Below, piece by piece: positions 46,761 through 56,430 of a DNA stretch of 64,000 nucleotides. The number at the start of each line of letters is the position of its first letter. The stretch's first letter is position 1. The stretch is taken from positions 69,934,962-69,998,961 of the forward strand of contig NC_080162.1 of assembly GCF_950295315.1 (NCBI RefSeq), in the 5' to 3' direction. The notes beneath the pieces were generated by a model that saw only the letters and a list, made by a program, of their open reading frames with translations, was not told the DNA's origin and ran no database searches. This stretch comes from Erinaceus europaeus. Its lineage: Eukaryota > Chordata > Mammalia > Eulipotyphla > Erinaceidae. Both the position numbers and the translations under genes were made by a program.

Positions 46761-47230
46761 ATTGGTCATTTTTAAAGTCCCCCTCTCCCAAAATTCCTCT
46801 TGTACAACTTTCACAAGAGTTAGAACTAACAAGAAGAAAACATGGAGGCCTGAGAAAGATACAGCTAGATGTTATTCATTTTGGCCTCCAATGCTTTGGA
46901 TGTTTGAAGACTTTCCATAGAATACGTGTCTCTCTCTCTCTCCATATATATACATATATATGTATATATATGAAATGATTGGCAGATAATGACTTTTATC
47001 AAACAGTCAGAATGGTGTAAAAGGCAGTGTGGAAATCAGTTTTTACATGAAGAATCAACTTCGAGGTTCATAATACATAAATGAACAGTGCTTTTGACTT
47101 TGTTTTATCTGCTCTACTAGCATTGTGAAGGACAGTGATTCTTAATTTTTTTCCCATTTTTAATACAATGTTGGTTCCTTGACCACGGGAGGACATTGGT
47201 ATTTCCTAAGGCATTGACAAAGATAATGAT

Positions 47231-48290
47231 CTTGGGGCCAGGTGGTGGTGTATCTGGGTGAGCACATACTACCATGCACAAGGATCTAGGTTTAACAACG
47301 CAACAAGTGCCACCCCAGCATGCTTCACTTCAGACTGTGTCCAGAGACTTCAGGTGTGGAACGACAACCCTTCAGCTTCATCACTCAGGTGAGACCTTTC
47401 CTTTCATGGTATTCTCTAATTCCATCCCAGGTGGTTCACTTCCTAACAAAGTCCCAAAACCTAGATATAGACCAGGTTCTGTGAGAGAGAGCGTATGTTC
47501 ACACGTATCCATAAACTAGTGCAAATATATACCTGAAAGCAGAAGTACACTAGAGTTTGCAGTGAGTACCCCCCAACACTTCCTCTCCACTATTCCAACC
47601 TTTGGGTCCATGATTGCTCAACAATTTGTTTGGCTTTGTATGTTAACTCTCTTTTCAGCCACCAGGTTCCAGATGCCATCAGGATGCCGGCCAGGCTTCC
47701 CTGGACTGAAGACCCCACCAATGTGTCTTGGAACTCAGCTTCCCCAGAGACTCACCCTACTAGGGAAAGAGAGAGGCAGACTGGGAGTATGGATTTACCA
47801 GTCAACGTCCATGTTCAGCGGGGAAGTAATTACAGAAGCCAGACCTCCCACCTTCTGCAACCCACAATGATCCTGGGTCCATGCTCCCAGAGGGATAGAA
47901 AATGGGAAAGCTATTGGGAAGGGGATGGGATATGGAGATTGGGTGGCGGGAATTGTGTGGAGTTGTACCCCCCCATCCTATGATTTTGTTAATGTCTCCT
48001 TCCTTAAATAAACAAATTAAAAAAAAAATGATCCAGGTTTAAGCCCTCAAACCCCACCTACAGGGAGAAAACTTCATGAGTGGTAAAACAGGCCTGCAGG
48101 TGTCTCTCTTTCTCTTCCTCTTTCCCCCTCCCCTCTCAATTTGTCTTATTAATTAGGAAAGAAAGACAGAAAGACAGGGAGGTAGGACGGTGAGTGGTCA
48201 CTAGAAGTGGTGAATTTGTCATGCAGGTTGAGTCCCAGAGAATACCCTAGTGACAACAAAGATAAAATAAAATGACAATTTAAAAAAAGT
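47231..48290 (+). mobile_element. Family B SINE split by an L1 3' end
   Basis: Head at 47231-47294 (ggccaggtggtggtgtatct), remainder at 48030-48290 (aagccctcaaaccccaccta.. and cctagtgacaac). The L1 insertion is younger. Confidence 0.8.
47295..48029 (+). mobile_element. Long-type L1 3' UTR insertion nested in a SINE
   Basis: A 735-bp 5'-truncated copy of the module, from acaacgcaacaagtgcc to an A-tract. It is flanked by the 12-bp repeats gatctaggttta (47283-47294) and gatccaggttta (48030-48041, one mismatch), which fall inside a family B SINE whose halves are at 47231-47294 and 48030-48290. Confidence 0.8.
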
Positions 48291-48317
48291 ATGATTTCAA
48301 TCATTATCAACCTTTTA

Positions 48318-48510
48318 ATTTTTAAAAATTATCTTTATTTATTGGATAAACACAGCCAGAAATTGAGAGGGAAGGGGGAGATAGAGAAGAAGAGAGACAG
48401 AGACACCTGAAGCCCTGTTTCACCACTTGGGAAACTTGCTCCCTGCAGGTGAGGACGAGGGGCTTGAACTCAGGTCCTTATGCATTGTAACATGTGCTCA
48501 TGCCCCACCA
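48318..48510 (-). mobile_element. Family B SINE, minus strand
   Basis: ttatctttatttattggata..gtttcaccacttgggaaact..gtaacatgtgctcatgcccc. The last SINE before the PRNP exon. Confidence 0.85.
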
Positions 48511-49034
48511 TTATCAACTCTTGTGATGACTTCCTCTCCGTAAATTACAGCTGCAGAACAAAGTATTTAGAAACACCCAGAGAAAGAATTGGGCACTGTT
48601 TTACTTGGAAAGAAGGCAGCAGAGCTTTGCAGAATGAGTTCAACGGTTGTGAGAAATCAAAGTAAACTTAAATGGTTAGATTTTGATCCAAAAGGAATCA
48701 TTAGTCACTTGACACTAGGGATCACAAGATCTGAGGTTATTTTATAACTGCAGGGGAAATGGGCAAAAGTAGGTACTTAAGAGTTTGTTTCATTTTAACA
48801 AAGAAAATTTAAGCTTCCCATGCCAGCCCTGTCTTCCTATACTGGAATGGTGCCTTTGCCATTTGCCCGGCGGTCAGGGACACCTGGATACTTGTGGACA
48901 ATGTGAAGGGCAGCAGGGGTAGTCTGACATGAGGCTAGGAGGAGAGGGCAGGCGCAGAACAGGCATGTACCACTGCAGCCATATTGGCAACACCAGGCAT
49001 ACATGAGTGAACGTAGCTACAAACTCCACAGAAG
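48511..49034. other. Immediate 3' flank of PRNP
   Basis: Unique; no gene. Contains a short GC-rich patch near 48865-48960. Confidence 0.35.
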
Positions 49035-50607
49035 ATGCTCAGCCTGACTCCCTTTTAATTTCAGTCAGATATTAAACATTTATAAAGTTTTATACAACAA
49101 AAAAGTACATGCAAAGTTACAAATATAGAAAATATAAAGTACATGCATATTCTGAGACCACTTTGGATCCTTATACAAAACTATTTAGTGCACTGTAAGC
49201 CTAAAGACCACACAAAACAGGCTTCTTCACAAACTGAGTATTTCAGTACCTTACAACTGAGTATTTTAGTACTTTACAAAAATAAGTAGTACATTACTTT
49301 AGATGTTAACTGTTCCAAACAAAACTTCTAAATTTATCATATGCAATATGTATATTATTTTTTACACAGAATACCTGCACAATGTAAGCCAGTAACATTG
49401 CAAAATAGTAATACATATTTGCTAAGTGATGATATTGAATAATCTAAAAAATAATTTTACCTTAAATAGCAGTAACATATTTTCTTTTCATTTTTGAATG
49501 GATCATATTTCCTTCACAACCAAACCAAGATATAGTTATAACTATGAAACAGCAATGAATAAATGCAAGTATCTCTTTTGTGTATTTTTCCATTTCATAA
49601 TCCTCTATTGACAGTGTTTTTATCTACTGCTTTCTCTACTTTAAAAATATCCTGGTTCTACTCAAATAATACCAAAATTTGATTTCCAGGCAAACAAAGG
49701 AAATTTGATCTCAATCCAGAAGTTCTTTTTTTTTTTTTCTTCTTATTGCCTTAATTACAGTTTAAATTGCAAAAGAAAGGAATGTAACATGTAGGTACTT
49801 TAAACATCTGAAATGAGAGATTGCTTTCAAGGGAACCACTCCTAAATACAGGGTATCTTAGCTCCCAAAGTCTTCCAGACTACATTAGTTATATTTATTC
49901 CCTATCAAAATATCCTCTTCCAGAGGTCTAGAGTCACATGAATATTTGCTCTTTATGAAAGTACTACTGTATGGCCTGTACAGCAAAATGCAAAACATCA
50001 TCAAAGCTTTCTGTAGACAAAGACACAGGTACTCTTGCAGCTGAGCCTGTGGCCCCAGAGCTAAGGATTTCTAGCTTTGTTTCCCGAATAAGCATCATGT
50101 AAGCCTCCTTCCACATTTGGCCGAAATGCAGCTTAAGCTGAAGGAAATTCAGCCATATTTCCTTAAAACATATGAGAAAAATGCCTCCAGATTACCACAA
50201 AATCACTACTAAGACAGATGGGGCATTAGGATACTGAGCTCTATAGAGTCGGGGAAGGAGCTAGGGGTATTTCAGCAAAGGTATTTTAGAGACTTTTTTT
50301 TTTTTTTTTTGGCTTCAATCCATTGCTCTAGATAAAAAATAAGTCTACATTAACCAACCAAGAACTATCTGCCCATGGTACTCTTAACTCACTCAGCATC
50401 AGCAATAGCCTATGAAGATCTTAATCGAAGGCTTGAATAACTAGCATTCTGATTTTTTGCTCTACATTTCCCAGTGCCCACCAGTGCCAAGGGTACTAGC
50501 CTATGGGTGACAAAGAGAGAAGCGGGAATAAGACACCATCAGTAAAAGGGCTGCAGGTAGATACCTCCTCCTAACCTGGTAACAGAAGAAAAGCAGGAAG
50601 GCTGTCC
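49035..50607 (-). other. PRNP: PRNP 3' UTR
   Basis: AT-rich, repeat-free sequence between the stop codon (TGA, 50608-50610) and the poly(A) signal. Its distal end, read on the minus strand, has aaactttataaatg followed by tatctgactgaaattaaa, which matches my recollection of the end of the mammalian PRNP 3' UTR. No long ORF on either strand looks real. Confidence 0.8.
49054..49059 (-). terminator. PRNP: PRNP poly(A) signal ATTAAA
   Basis: The minus strand reads ctgactgaaATTAAAaggg. This is the variant hexamer that ends PRNP mRNA in other mammals. Cleavage is expected near 49030-49042. Confidence 0.75.
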
Positions 50608-51390
50608 TCATCCCACTAGCAGGAAGATGAGGAGAGAGATGAGGAGAATCACAGCGGGGGAGGAGAAGAGGAGCACGCTGGCCCCGTCGTGGTAGGCCCG
50701 AGCTTGCTGGTACTGGGTGATGCACATCTGCTCCACCACTCGCTCCATTATCTTGACGTCTGTCTCAGTGAAGTTCTCGCCCTTGGTGGTGGTGGTCACG
50801 GTGTGCTGCTTGACTGTGATGTTGACACAGTCATGCACGAAGTTGTTCTGGTTACTGTACTGATCCACCGGCTTGTAGTACACTTGGTTGGGGTAGCGGT
50901 TTATGTTCTCACGATAGTAACGGTCCTCATAGTCATTGCCAAAGTGGATGGGGGGCCTGCTCATGGCACTCCCCACTAAGTAGCCACCAAGGCCCCCAAC
51001 AACTGCCCCAGCTGCAGCAGCTCCTGCTACATGTTTCATGTTGGTTTTGGGTTTGTTGGGCTTGTTCCACTGGTTGTGGCTGCCAGCTTGACCCCAGCCT
51101 CCGCCACCATGGGGCTGCTGACCCCAGCCTCCACCTCCATGGGGCTGCTGACCCCAGCCTCCACCTCCATGGGGCTGCTGACCCCAGCCTCCACCAGCAT
51201 GGGGCTGCTGACCCCAGCCTCCACCACCCTGGGGTGGGTAGCGGTTGCTGCCAGAACTGCCCTGCCCAGGATATCGGCTTCCCCCACTGTTCCATCCTCC
51301 AGGCTTCGGCCGCTTCTTGCAGAGGCCCACTTCACTCCATGTGGCCACAAAGAGAACCAGGAGCCAGCAGCCCACGTGGTTTTTCACCAT
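50608..51390 (-). CDS. PRNP: Major prion protein (PrP), complete 260-residue ORF
   Basis: GPI-anchored cell-surface glycoprotein that binds copper; its misfolded form is the prion. Visible in order: signal peptide about 1-24 (ends VGLC), basic KKRPKP at 25-30, five Gly/His/Trp repeats at 53-101, hydrophobic core about 121-140 ([12 protein letters not shown]), globular domain about 135-232, and a C-terminal hydrophobic GPI signal about 239-260. Cys188 and Cys223 should form the single disulfide; N190 (NIT) and N206 (NFT) are the two N-glycan sites. The human protein has 253 residues. The length difference is +2 in the signal peptide, +8 in the repeats, -1 just after the repeats and -2 near the GPI site. 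Four repeats are 10-mers (QPH[A/G]GGGWGQ) rather than octamers. The ATG lies 10 nt inside the exon in context catcATGg. The reading frame is intact and one exon carries it all, as in other mammals. Identification is certain; species is inferred. Confidence 0.99.
   Translation of the reverse strand: MVKNHVGCWLLVLFVATWSEVGLCKKRPKPGGWNSGGSRYPGQGSSGSNRYPPQGGGGWGQQPHAGGGWGQQPHGGGGWGQQPHGGGGWGQQPHGGGGWGQAGSHNQWNKPNKPKTNMKHVAGAAAAGAVVGGLGGYLVGSAMSRPPIHFGNDYEDRYYRENINRYPNQVYYKPVDQYSNQNNFVHDCVNITVKQHTVTTTTKGENFTETDVKIMERVVEQMCITQYQQARAYHDGASVLLFSSPAVILLISLLIFLLVG
50933..51295 (-). CDS. Overlapping alternative ORF in PRNP (AltPrP-like), 120 codons
   Basis: An ATG-started ORF in another frame, wholly inside the PrP coding sequence. 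It begins [13 protein letters not shown], which resembles the start of the AltPrP ORF reported in human PRNP, and it reads the repeats as decapeptides of the type WRLGSAAPW. The central third is rich in Trp, Gly and Ala; the C-terminal part is rich in Cys and Ser. Human AltPrP is about 73 residues by my recollection, so this one is longer, partly because the repeats are longer here. Whether it is translated cannot be judged from sequence. The long open frame may simply follow from stop-free repeats. Confidence 0.4.
   Translation of the reverse strand: MEQWGKPISWAGQFWQQPLPTPGWWRLGSAAPCWWRLGSAAPWRWRLGSAAPWRWRLGSAAPWWRRLGSSWQPQPVEQAQQTQNQHETCSRSCCSWGSCWGPWWLLSGECHEQAPHPLWQ
51088..51234 (-). repeat. 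PRNP: PRNP coding tandem repeat: one 27-bp and four 30-bp units
   Basis: It encodes residues 53-101: one 9-mer (PQGGGGWGQ), then [10 protein letters not shown] and three [10 protein letters not shown] units. The DNA period of the last four is 30 bp; the two middle units are identical in DNA and the outer ones differ at only a few bases. Standard mammalian units are 24 bp, with an occasional 27 bp. Each 10-mer has one extra Gln at its start, and three of them have an extra Gly between His and Trp. Confidence 0.97.
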
Positions 51391-51400
51391 GATGACTTAT

Positions 51401-51415
51401 CTGCAAAGTGGAGAT
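51401..51415 (-). promoter_or_regulatory. PRNP: PRNP coding-exon splice acceptor
   Basis: The minus strand reads tctccactttgcag then ataagtcatcATG. It has a pyrimidine-rich tract, AG at 51402-51401 and a 10-nt leader before the start codon. Leader length and sequence match the bovine/ovine exon 3 start as I know it. Confidence 0.85.
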
Positions 51416-52084
51416 ATTGTCAGTACCCTGCGTTTAAAAGTTGGAACCACTGAGGGATCGAATAAAGCAACAACACACAGTCATCCTTGCTCTCTAGACT
51501 GTACTTGTCCTCTGCTGTCACTTCTGACATAAGTCACTACAAATAAAGGGTTAACACACTCTCCTTGAAGAACAAACTTGACCTTGAGATAATTTCTGGC
51601 TCTGTTTCCTAGGGACTTGATAAAAGTGGAAGGCCAGAAAGGTTGTCAAAGGTGAAAATAACCTTGGTAAGCTGTACCTTGACTGGGATTGGTAAACTAT
51701 ACCTATAAACAATGTAACTTGAAGCTTCTTTTTAGCAGTGTTTCTTATAACTGAGTACAATCTTGTGGGGACCTTGCAAGCTGTGCCAATTCAGCTGTTT
51801 TAAGGAATTATTGAGGTCACTACTGCTAGGGGAACCCTTCACTGACTAGTAAGCATTTCACTCCCTTACACCTGAGCGGTCACCCATGGAGATACATCTC
51901 TGGCTGCTGTGTGGACTGCCATGAGGGCCATGGTGTGGACCCTTCTGTGGGCCCTATGGAAGTCTCTGGGACTAATATCTAGTATGGATGCTGCAGTTAT
52001 TAAAGTTTTGGGAATAGTTGGTTCACATCTTCTTGCCTCTGTGGGAATGTGAGCAGGAAATGAGTCTCCCTTGTTTGTTCCTCA

Positions 52085-52150
52085 GGGGCTGGGGGCAGTG
52101 CCTGGCACAGAGCAGACACACAATGAGTAGTTGTTGAGTGAAGGGATTAA
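52085..52150 (+). mobile_element. L2/MIR-like tail
   Basis: gggcagtgcctggcacagag followed by cagacacacaatgagtagttgttgagtg; typical end of an old repeat, short. Confidence 0.4.
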
Positions 52151-53729
52151 TCTCTTCCAAACAGATAGATGCCAACAAGATTTCCTCAAAGGAATCCTCA
52201 ATACAATTTTTTTTTTTTTTAAATCAGAAGCACGCACAATTTTTGCAAGGCCATAAGTTCATCTTTCTATGAATAGATATGTGGGGCTTCTCAAAGGATG
52301 GTTGTGTTCTCAAGATCTGCAGTGTGTCACTCACTGAATTGAGCTTCAGTTCAGTATTTAATGATTTATGAGTCACTTATTTAATTCTAGATGTTGGTAC
52401 AAAATAAGTATGCCCTACAGAAAAGGTCTAGCTAGGATTTAGGAGAAAACAAACCGTGTATCTTGGGCAGTTTGTTATTTACTGCAGAATGTATGAAATT
52501 CAAATCTCTGTTCAGATTAGAGATCTCATTTATCCTGGGTGCTTGGTGCTGAGGAATAAAATACACACAGTAGATAGTAATTAAATGGCTTCTACTGCTC
52601 TCTCTCTCCCCATGTCAAACGATATGCTCCAAAATATCATGATGTGCTATAACACAAATATGGCAACTTGCTGTACCACTGGTCTCCTCAGAACTGGGAT
52701 TATATTCAGATAAAGTGGTACCAAATAGTGAGAAAGTGTGCTTTCACACCCTTCAGAGCTAAGGATTAACCTGGAAACATTTGAGTATGATCAGACGAAT
52801 TTAACATCCTGTATGTTTCACTATCATTACTAAAATGTTTTGACAGGAATAGCACAGGTAAATAAAAAAAAAACATTTGAAAGTTCTAAACCAAGTTAAA
52901 CTGCATAAATCATGTCAATCAGGATTTTTTACAGGCTCTTTGGGGGAAGGCTTGGAAGGACAGGGACTAGCGACATGCTGACAAGCCTCAATTCTGCATC
53001 CACATCTCTCTATTACCCCTCTGCTCCAGGTGTTCTGGCCCCAGCTCTCCAAGCTGCTCCCAGTTTGGCTCAAACACCTTGAAGGAATGAACGAGTCAGT
53101 AACAACCAAGCTAAAGGATTTTCTGTCCACATCTCTTCAATTCACCTCAATGAGCCACACCTAGCAAACTTCCTGGAGCTATTCTTGAATTTCCGTTCCT
53201 AAAACACACTAAGTCTATCAGCAAATCTTCTAGGCTCTAAGATGAAAATCAATCCTCAACCCCATAGCTGTTCAGTTTCCAAACACGACTGTCTCAGTTG
53301 AAGTTTCCAGCACTTCTCAGTGTCCTCTTGACAGTCTCCAGTCAGCAACCACCCCTTACCCCTCTTCTGGACCCTACTACTGTGTGCTCTGCATTCAGCA
53401 GCCCGAGGGAGTCTTTCAGCATGCAGGTCACAGCATGCTTATCATGCTCAGGATAGAATCCACGGTCTTGACCATGCTGGCTGGGCCCACAAGACCTGGC
53501 TCTTGCAGCTTGTCTCTCCCCAACCTCCCTCTTGAGTTTCAAACCTGACATATACTTTCCTGTATCAGTGCCTCTACTCTAGCTGCTGGGGAATGGGGGA
53601 GAGGGGTGTTACTAGAAGGTTCTTTCACTTGTTATTTAAATGGCTCAAGTCCACCTGAAACAGCAGTCTCTGTCCTCTCTTGACCCTGCTTCACTATTCT
53701 CTAGTCCACTTGGCATCTACTATTTATGT

Positions 53730-53865
53730 CCACTTACTGCTCACAGTGGTGTAAGGTCCTTCAAGGCAGGAGTTTGTTTTGCTCACAGCAGTGTCCCTAG
53801 TGCCTTGACAAAGTCTCTGATGAACAACATGCAAAGTATAGGCTGGATGAATGAATGAGTGTGGG
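53730..53865 (+). mobile_element. L2/MIR-like remnant
   Basis: ggtccttcaaggcaggagtt, gtgtccctagtgccttgaca and ggatgaatgaatgag have the order of an L2 3' end. In the PRNP intron. Confidence 0.5.
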
Positions 53866-54387
53866 TACATCTATATTAAAGCAGAAGAAATAGCCAAACT
53901 AAAAAACTAAATAGTTACAATGGCTACCTAAAGTGAATCATATATGGCATTTCACATATATATATATATTTTTTTTTTCTGCAAAAGTCAGAGGTCTGGT
54001 ATCTTCAGCTCAGTTAAATATTTATATCATGTGCCAGCAGGCATGTGAGATACTGACTGGAGGAATATGTTACCAGGAATGGCAAAGGCAGAAGGGGAGA
54101 TGAGGATTTGAACATGCCTTGTTCAAGGCTGTGAGGGCAGCTACATGATTTCAAGTAGACACATGAGCCGATAATGATGTCACAGAGTAAGGGGCCACTG
54201 AGGATTCAGAGTGGAGATAGAAGGGGCTGGTTGAGTGCACACATTACTGAGCAGAGATAGGTCTGGCAGCTGCAGGGGTTTCATGGAAGTGGAGATGCAA
54301 TGGAGGGGTGGAAAGCGAGTAACAAAGGACCTTTCAGCAAGGTGAGCAGATGATGTGAAGTGCTTATGAAAGTTACACCTGTTAGTT

Positions 54388-56430
54388 AACTATCACCAAG
54401 CCTGCCCTGCAAGAAGTTCTGAAAGGTCTCCTACAAACAATCACATCACTATAAACATGCCATATATCAGAACATTCTAAAAATCTACCATAATGGCATT
54501 AAAATATTTTCATTCTGTAATAGCAATAAATGTTAAATGTCAATGAACTGAATTCACTTATTAAAAGGCACAGAGTAGGAAGATGGAGCAGAAAACACAA
54601 CCCAACCAGATGTTGTCTGCAGGAATTCTACCTAACTCAATAAGACAAACACAGACTCTAAGTGAAAGGATGGAAAACCAATACAAGCCAATGGATCACA
54701 AAAAAAGGGCTGGAGGGAGTCGGACGGTAGTGCAGGAGGTTATGCGCACGTGGCATAAGGATCCTGGTTTGAGTCCCCAGCTCCCCACCTGCAGGGGGTT
54801 TGCTTCACAGGTGGTGAAGCAGGTCTGCAGGTGTCTCCCTCTCTGTCTTCCCCTCCTCTCTCCATTTCTCTCTGTCCTATCTAACAATGAAGACATCAGT
54901 AACAACAAGAATAACTACAACAATAATAAAAAAAGGGCAACAAAAGGGAAAGTAAATAAATATAAAAAATTTTTTAAAAAGGCAGGAACAGCTATTCTCA
55001 TATCTGAACAATATACATTAAAATAAATAAAATTTAAAAAGATAGGGATGGACATCATTTAATGCTCAGAGGATCAATCAAGAGGTCTTAATGATTATTA
55101 ACATCTATGCACTCAATGAGAAGCCATCTAAATACATCAAACATCTACTGAAAGAGCTACATCAATATATTAACAGCAACACAGTAGGAGTAGGAGATTC
55201 CAACACCCTTTGGATGTTAGACCGGAAACTATCAAATACTTAGAGGAAAACACTGGTAGAACTCTTTTCCGTCTAAATTTTAAAGGCATCTTCAATGAAA
55301 CAAATCTAATTACAAAGAAAACTAAATAAAAAACAAACCAATGGGACTACATCAAATTAAAAAGCTTCTGCACAGCAAAAGAAACCATCACCCAGACAAA
55401 CAGACCTCCCACAGATTGGAAGATCTTTACATGCCATACATTAGACAAGAGGCTAATAACCAGAATATATAAAGAGCTTGCCAAACTCAGAAAAAAATTA
55501 TACCTTCCAAAAATGGGTAGAGGTTATGAATAGAATATTCAACACAGAAGAGATCCAAAATGCCAACAAACATATGAGAAAATGCTCCACGTCATTGACT
55601 ATCAGAGAAACACAAATAAAGACAATGAGATATCACTCGACTCCTGTGAGAATGTCATACATCATAAAAAGTAGCAGCAACATATGCTGGAGAGGTTGTG
55701 GGGTCAAAGGAACACTCCTGCACTACTGGTGGGAATGAATGTAAATTAGTCCAACCCCTGTGGAGAGCAGACTGGAGAACTCTCAGAAGGCTAAAAATGG
55801 ACCTATCTTATGACCCTGCAATTCCTCTCCTGGGCTTATGTCCTAAGGAACCAAACACATCCATCCAAAAAGATTTGTGTATACCTATGTTCATAGCAGC
55901 ACAATTTGTAATAGCCAAAACCTGGAAGCAACCCACGTGTTTGTTGAACAACAGATGAGTGGCTGAACGAGTTGTGGTCTATATCCACAATGGAATACTA
56001 CTCAGCTATTAAATGCTCAGGGGATCAGTCAAATCAGGAGGACTTAACGATTATTAACATCTATGTTAAAAAATGGTGAATTCACCTTCTTCACCTCATC
56101 CTGGACGAAGCTTGAAGGAATCATGTTAAGTGAGATAAGTAAGAATCGGAAGGATGAATATGGGATGATCTCACTCACAGAATTTGAAAAACAAGATCAG
56201 AAGGGAAAACACAAAGCAGAACCTGGACTGGAGTTGTTGTACTGCACCAAAGTAAAAACTCTGGGGTGGGGGTGGGGGGCTTAAGGTCCTGGAACACAGG
56301 CAGAGGAAGACCTAGTGGGGGTTGAATTGTTATGTGGGAAACTGGGAAATGTTATGCATGTAGAAACTATTGGATATTACTGTCAACTATAAACTATTAA
56401 ACTATTAATCCAGTAAAGAAATTTAAAAAC
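54388..56430 (+). mobile_element. L1 remnant with several internal deletions, split by a SINE
   Basis: It begins in the last codons of ORF1 (atcaccaagcctgccctgca). It continues through the ORF2 start, a family A SINE (54713-54972), more endonuclease domain (55040-55195), then jumps to the C-terminal third (55205-56200) and a short-type 3' UTR ending near 56420. Frames are broken throughout. A piece of endonuclease-coding sequence is re-inserted at 56010-56066. Confidence 0.8.
54713..54972 (+). mobile_element. Family A SINE inside L1
   Basis: gagtcggacggtagtgcagg head; caacaaaagggaaagtaaa tail; the L1 text resumes with ggcaggaacagctattct. Confidence 0.95.

Larger units (their letters stand above)
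49035..51400 (-). other. PRNP: PRNP terminal (coding) exon
   Basis: The exon begins at 51400, directly after a tttgcag acceptor, and contributes only 10 nt of 5' UTR (ataagtcatc) before the ATG. The 783-nt ORF is followed by about 1.57 kb of 3' UTR without SINE insertions. The total of about 2.37 kb is the size I know for this exon in mammals. The 3' boundary is set by the ATTAAA at 49054-49059 plus 15-25 nt, so it is approximate. Confidence 0.85.
51416..54387 (-). other. PRNP: PRNP intron, SINE-free 3-kb segment
   Basis: Intron immediately upstream of the coding exon. Only short L2/MIR-like relics (52085-52150, 53730-53865) and a (ta)n/T-tract near 53960-53980 are seen. No exon 2 with convincing splice sites was found. 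Confidence 0.5.

Noticed and set aside
51036..51350. 104-codon third-frame ORF in PRNP
   Set aside because: Open only because the 30-bp repeats and flanks lack stops in that frame; no known counterpart, mentioned only alongside AltPrP.
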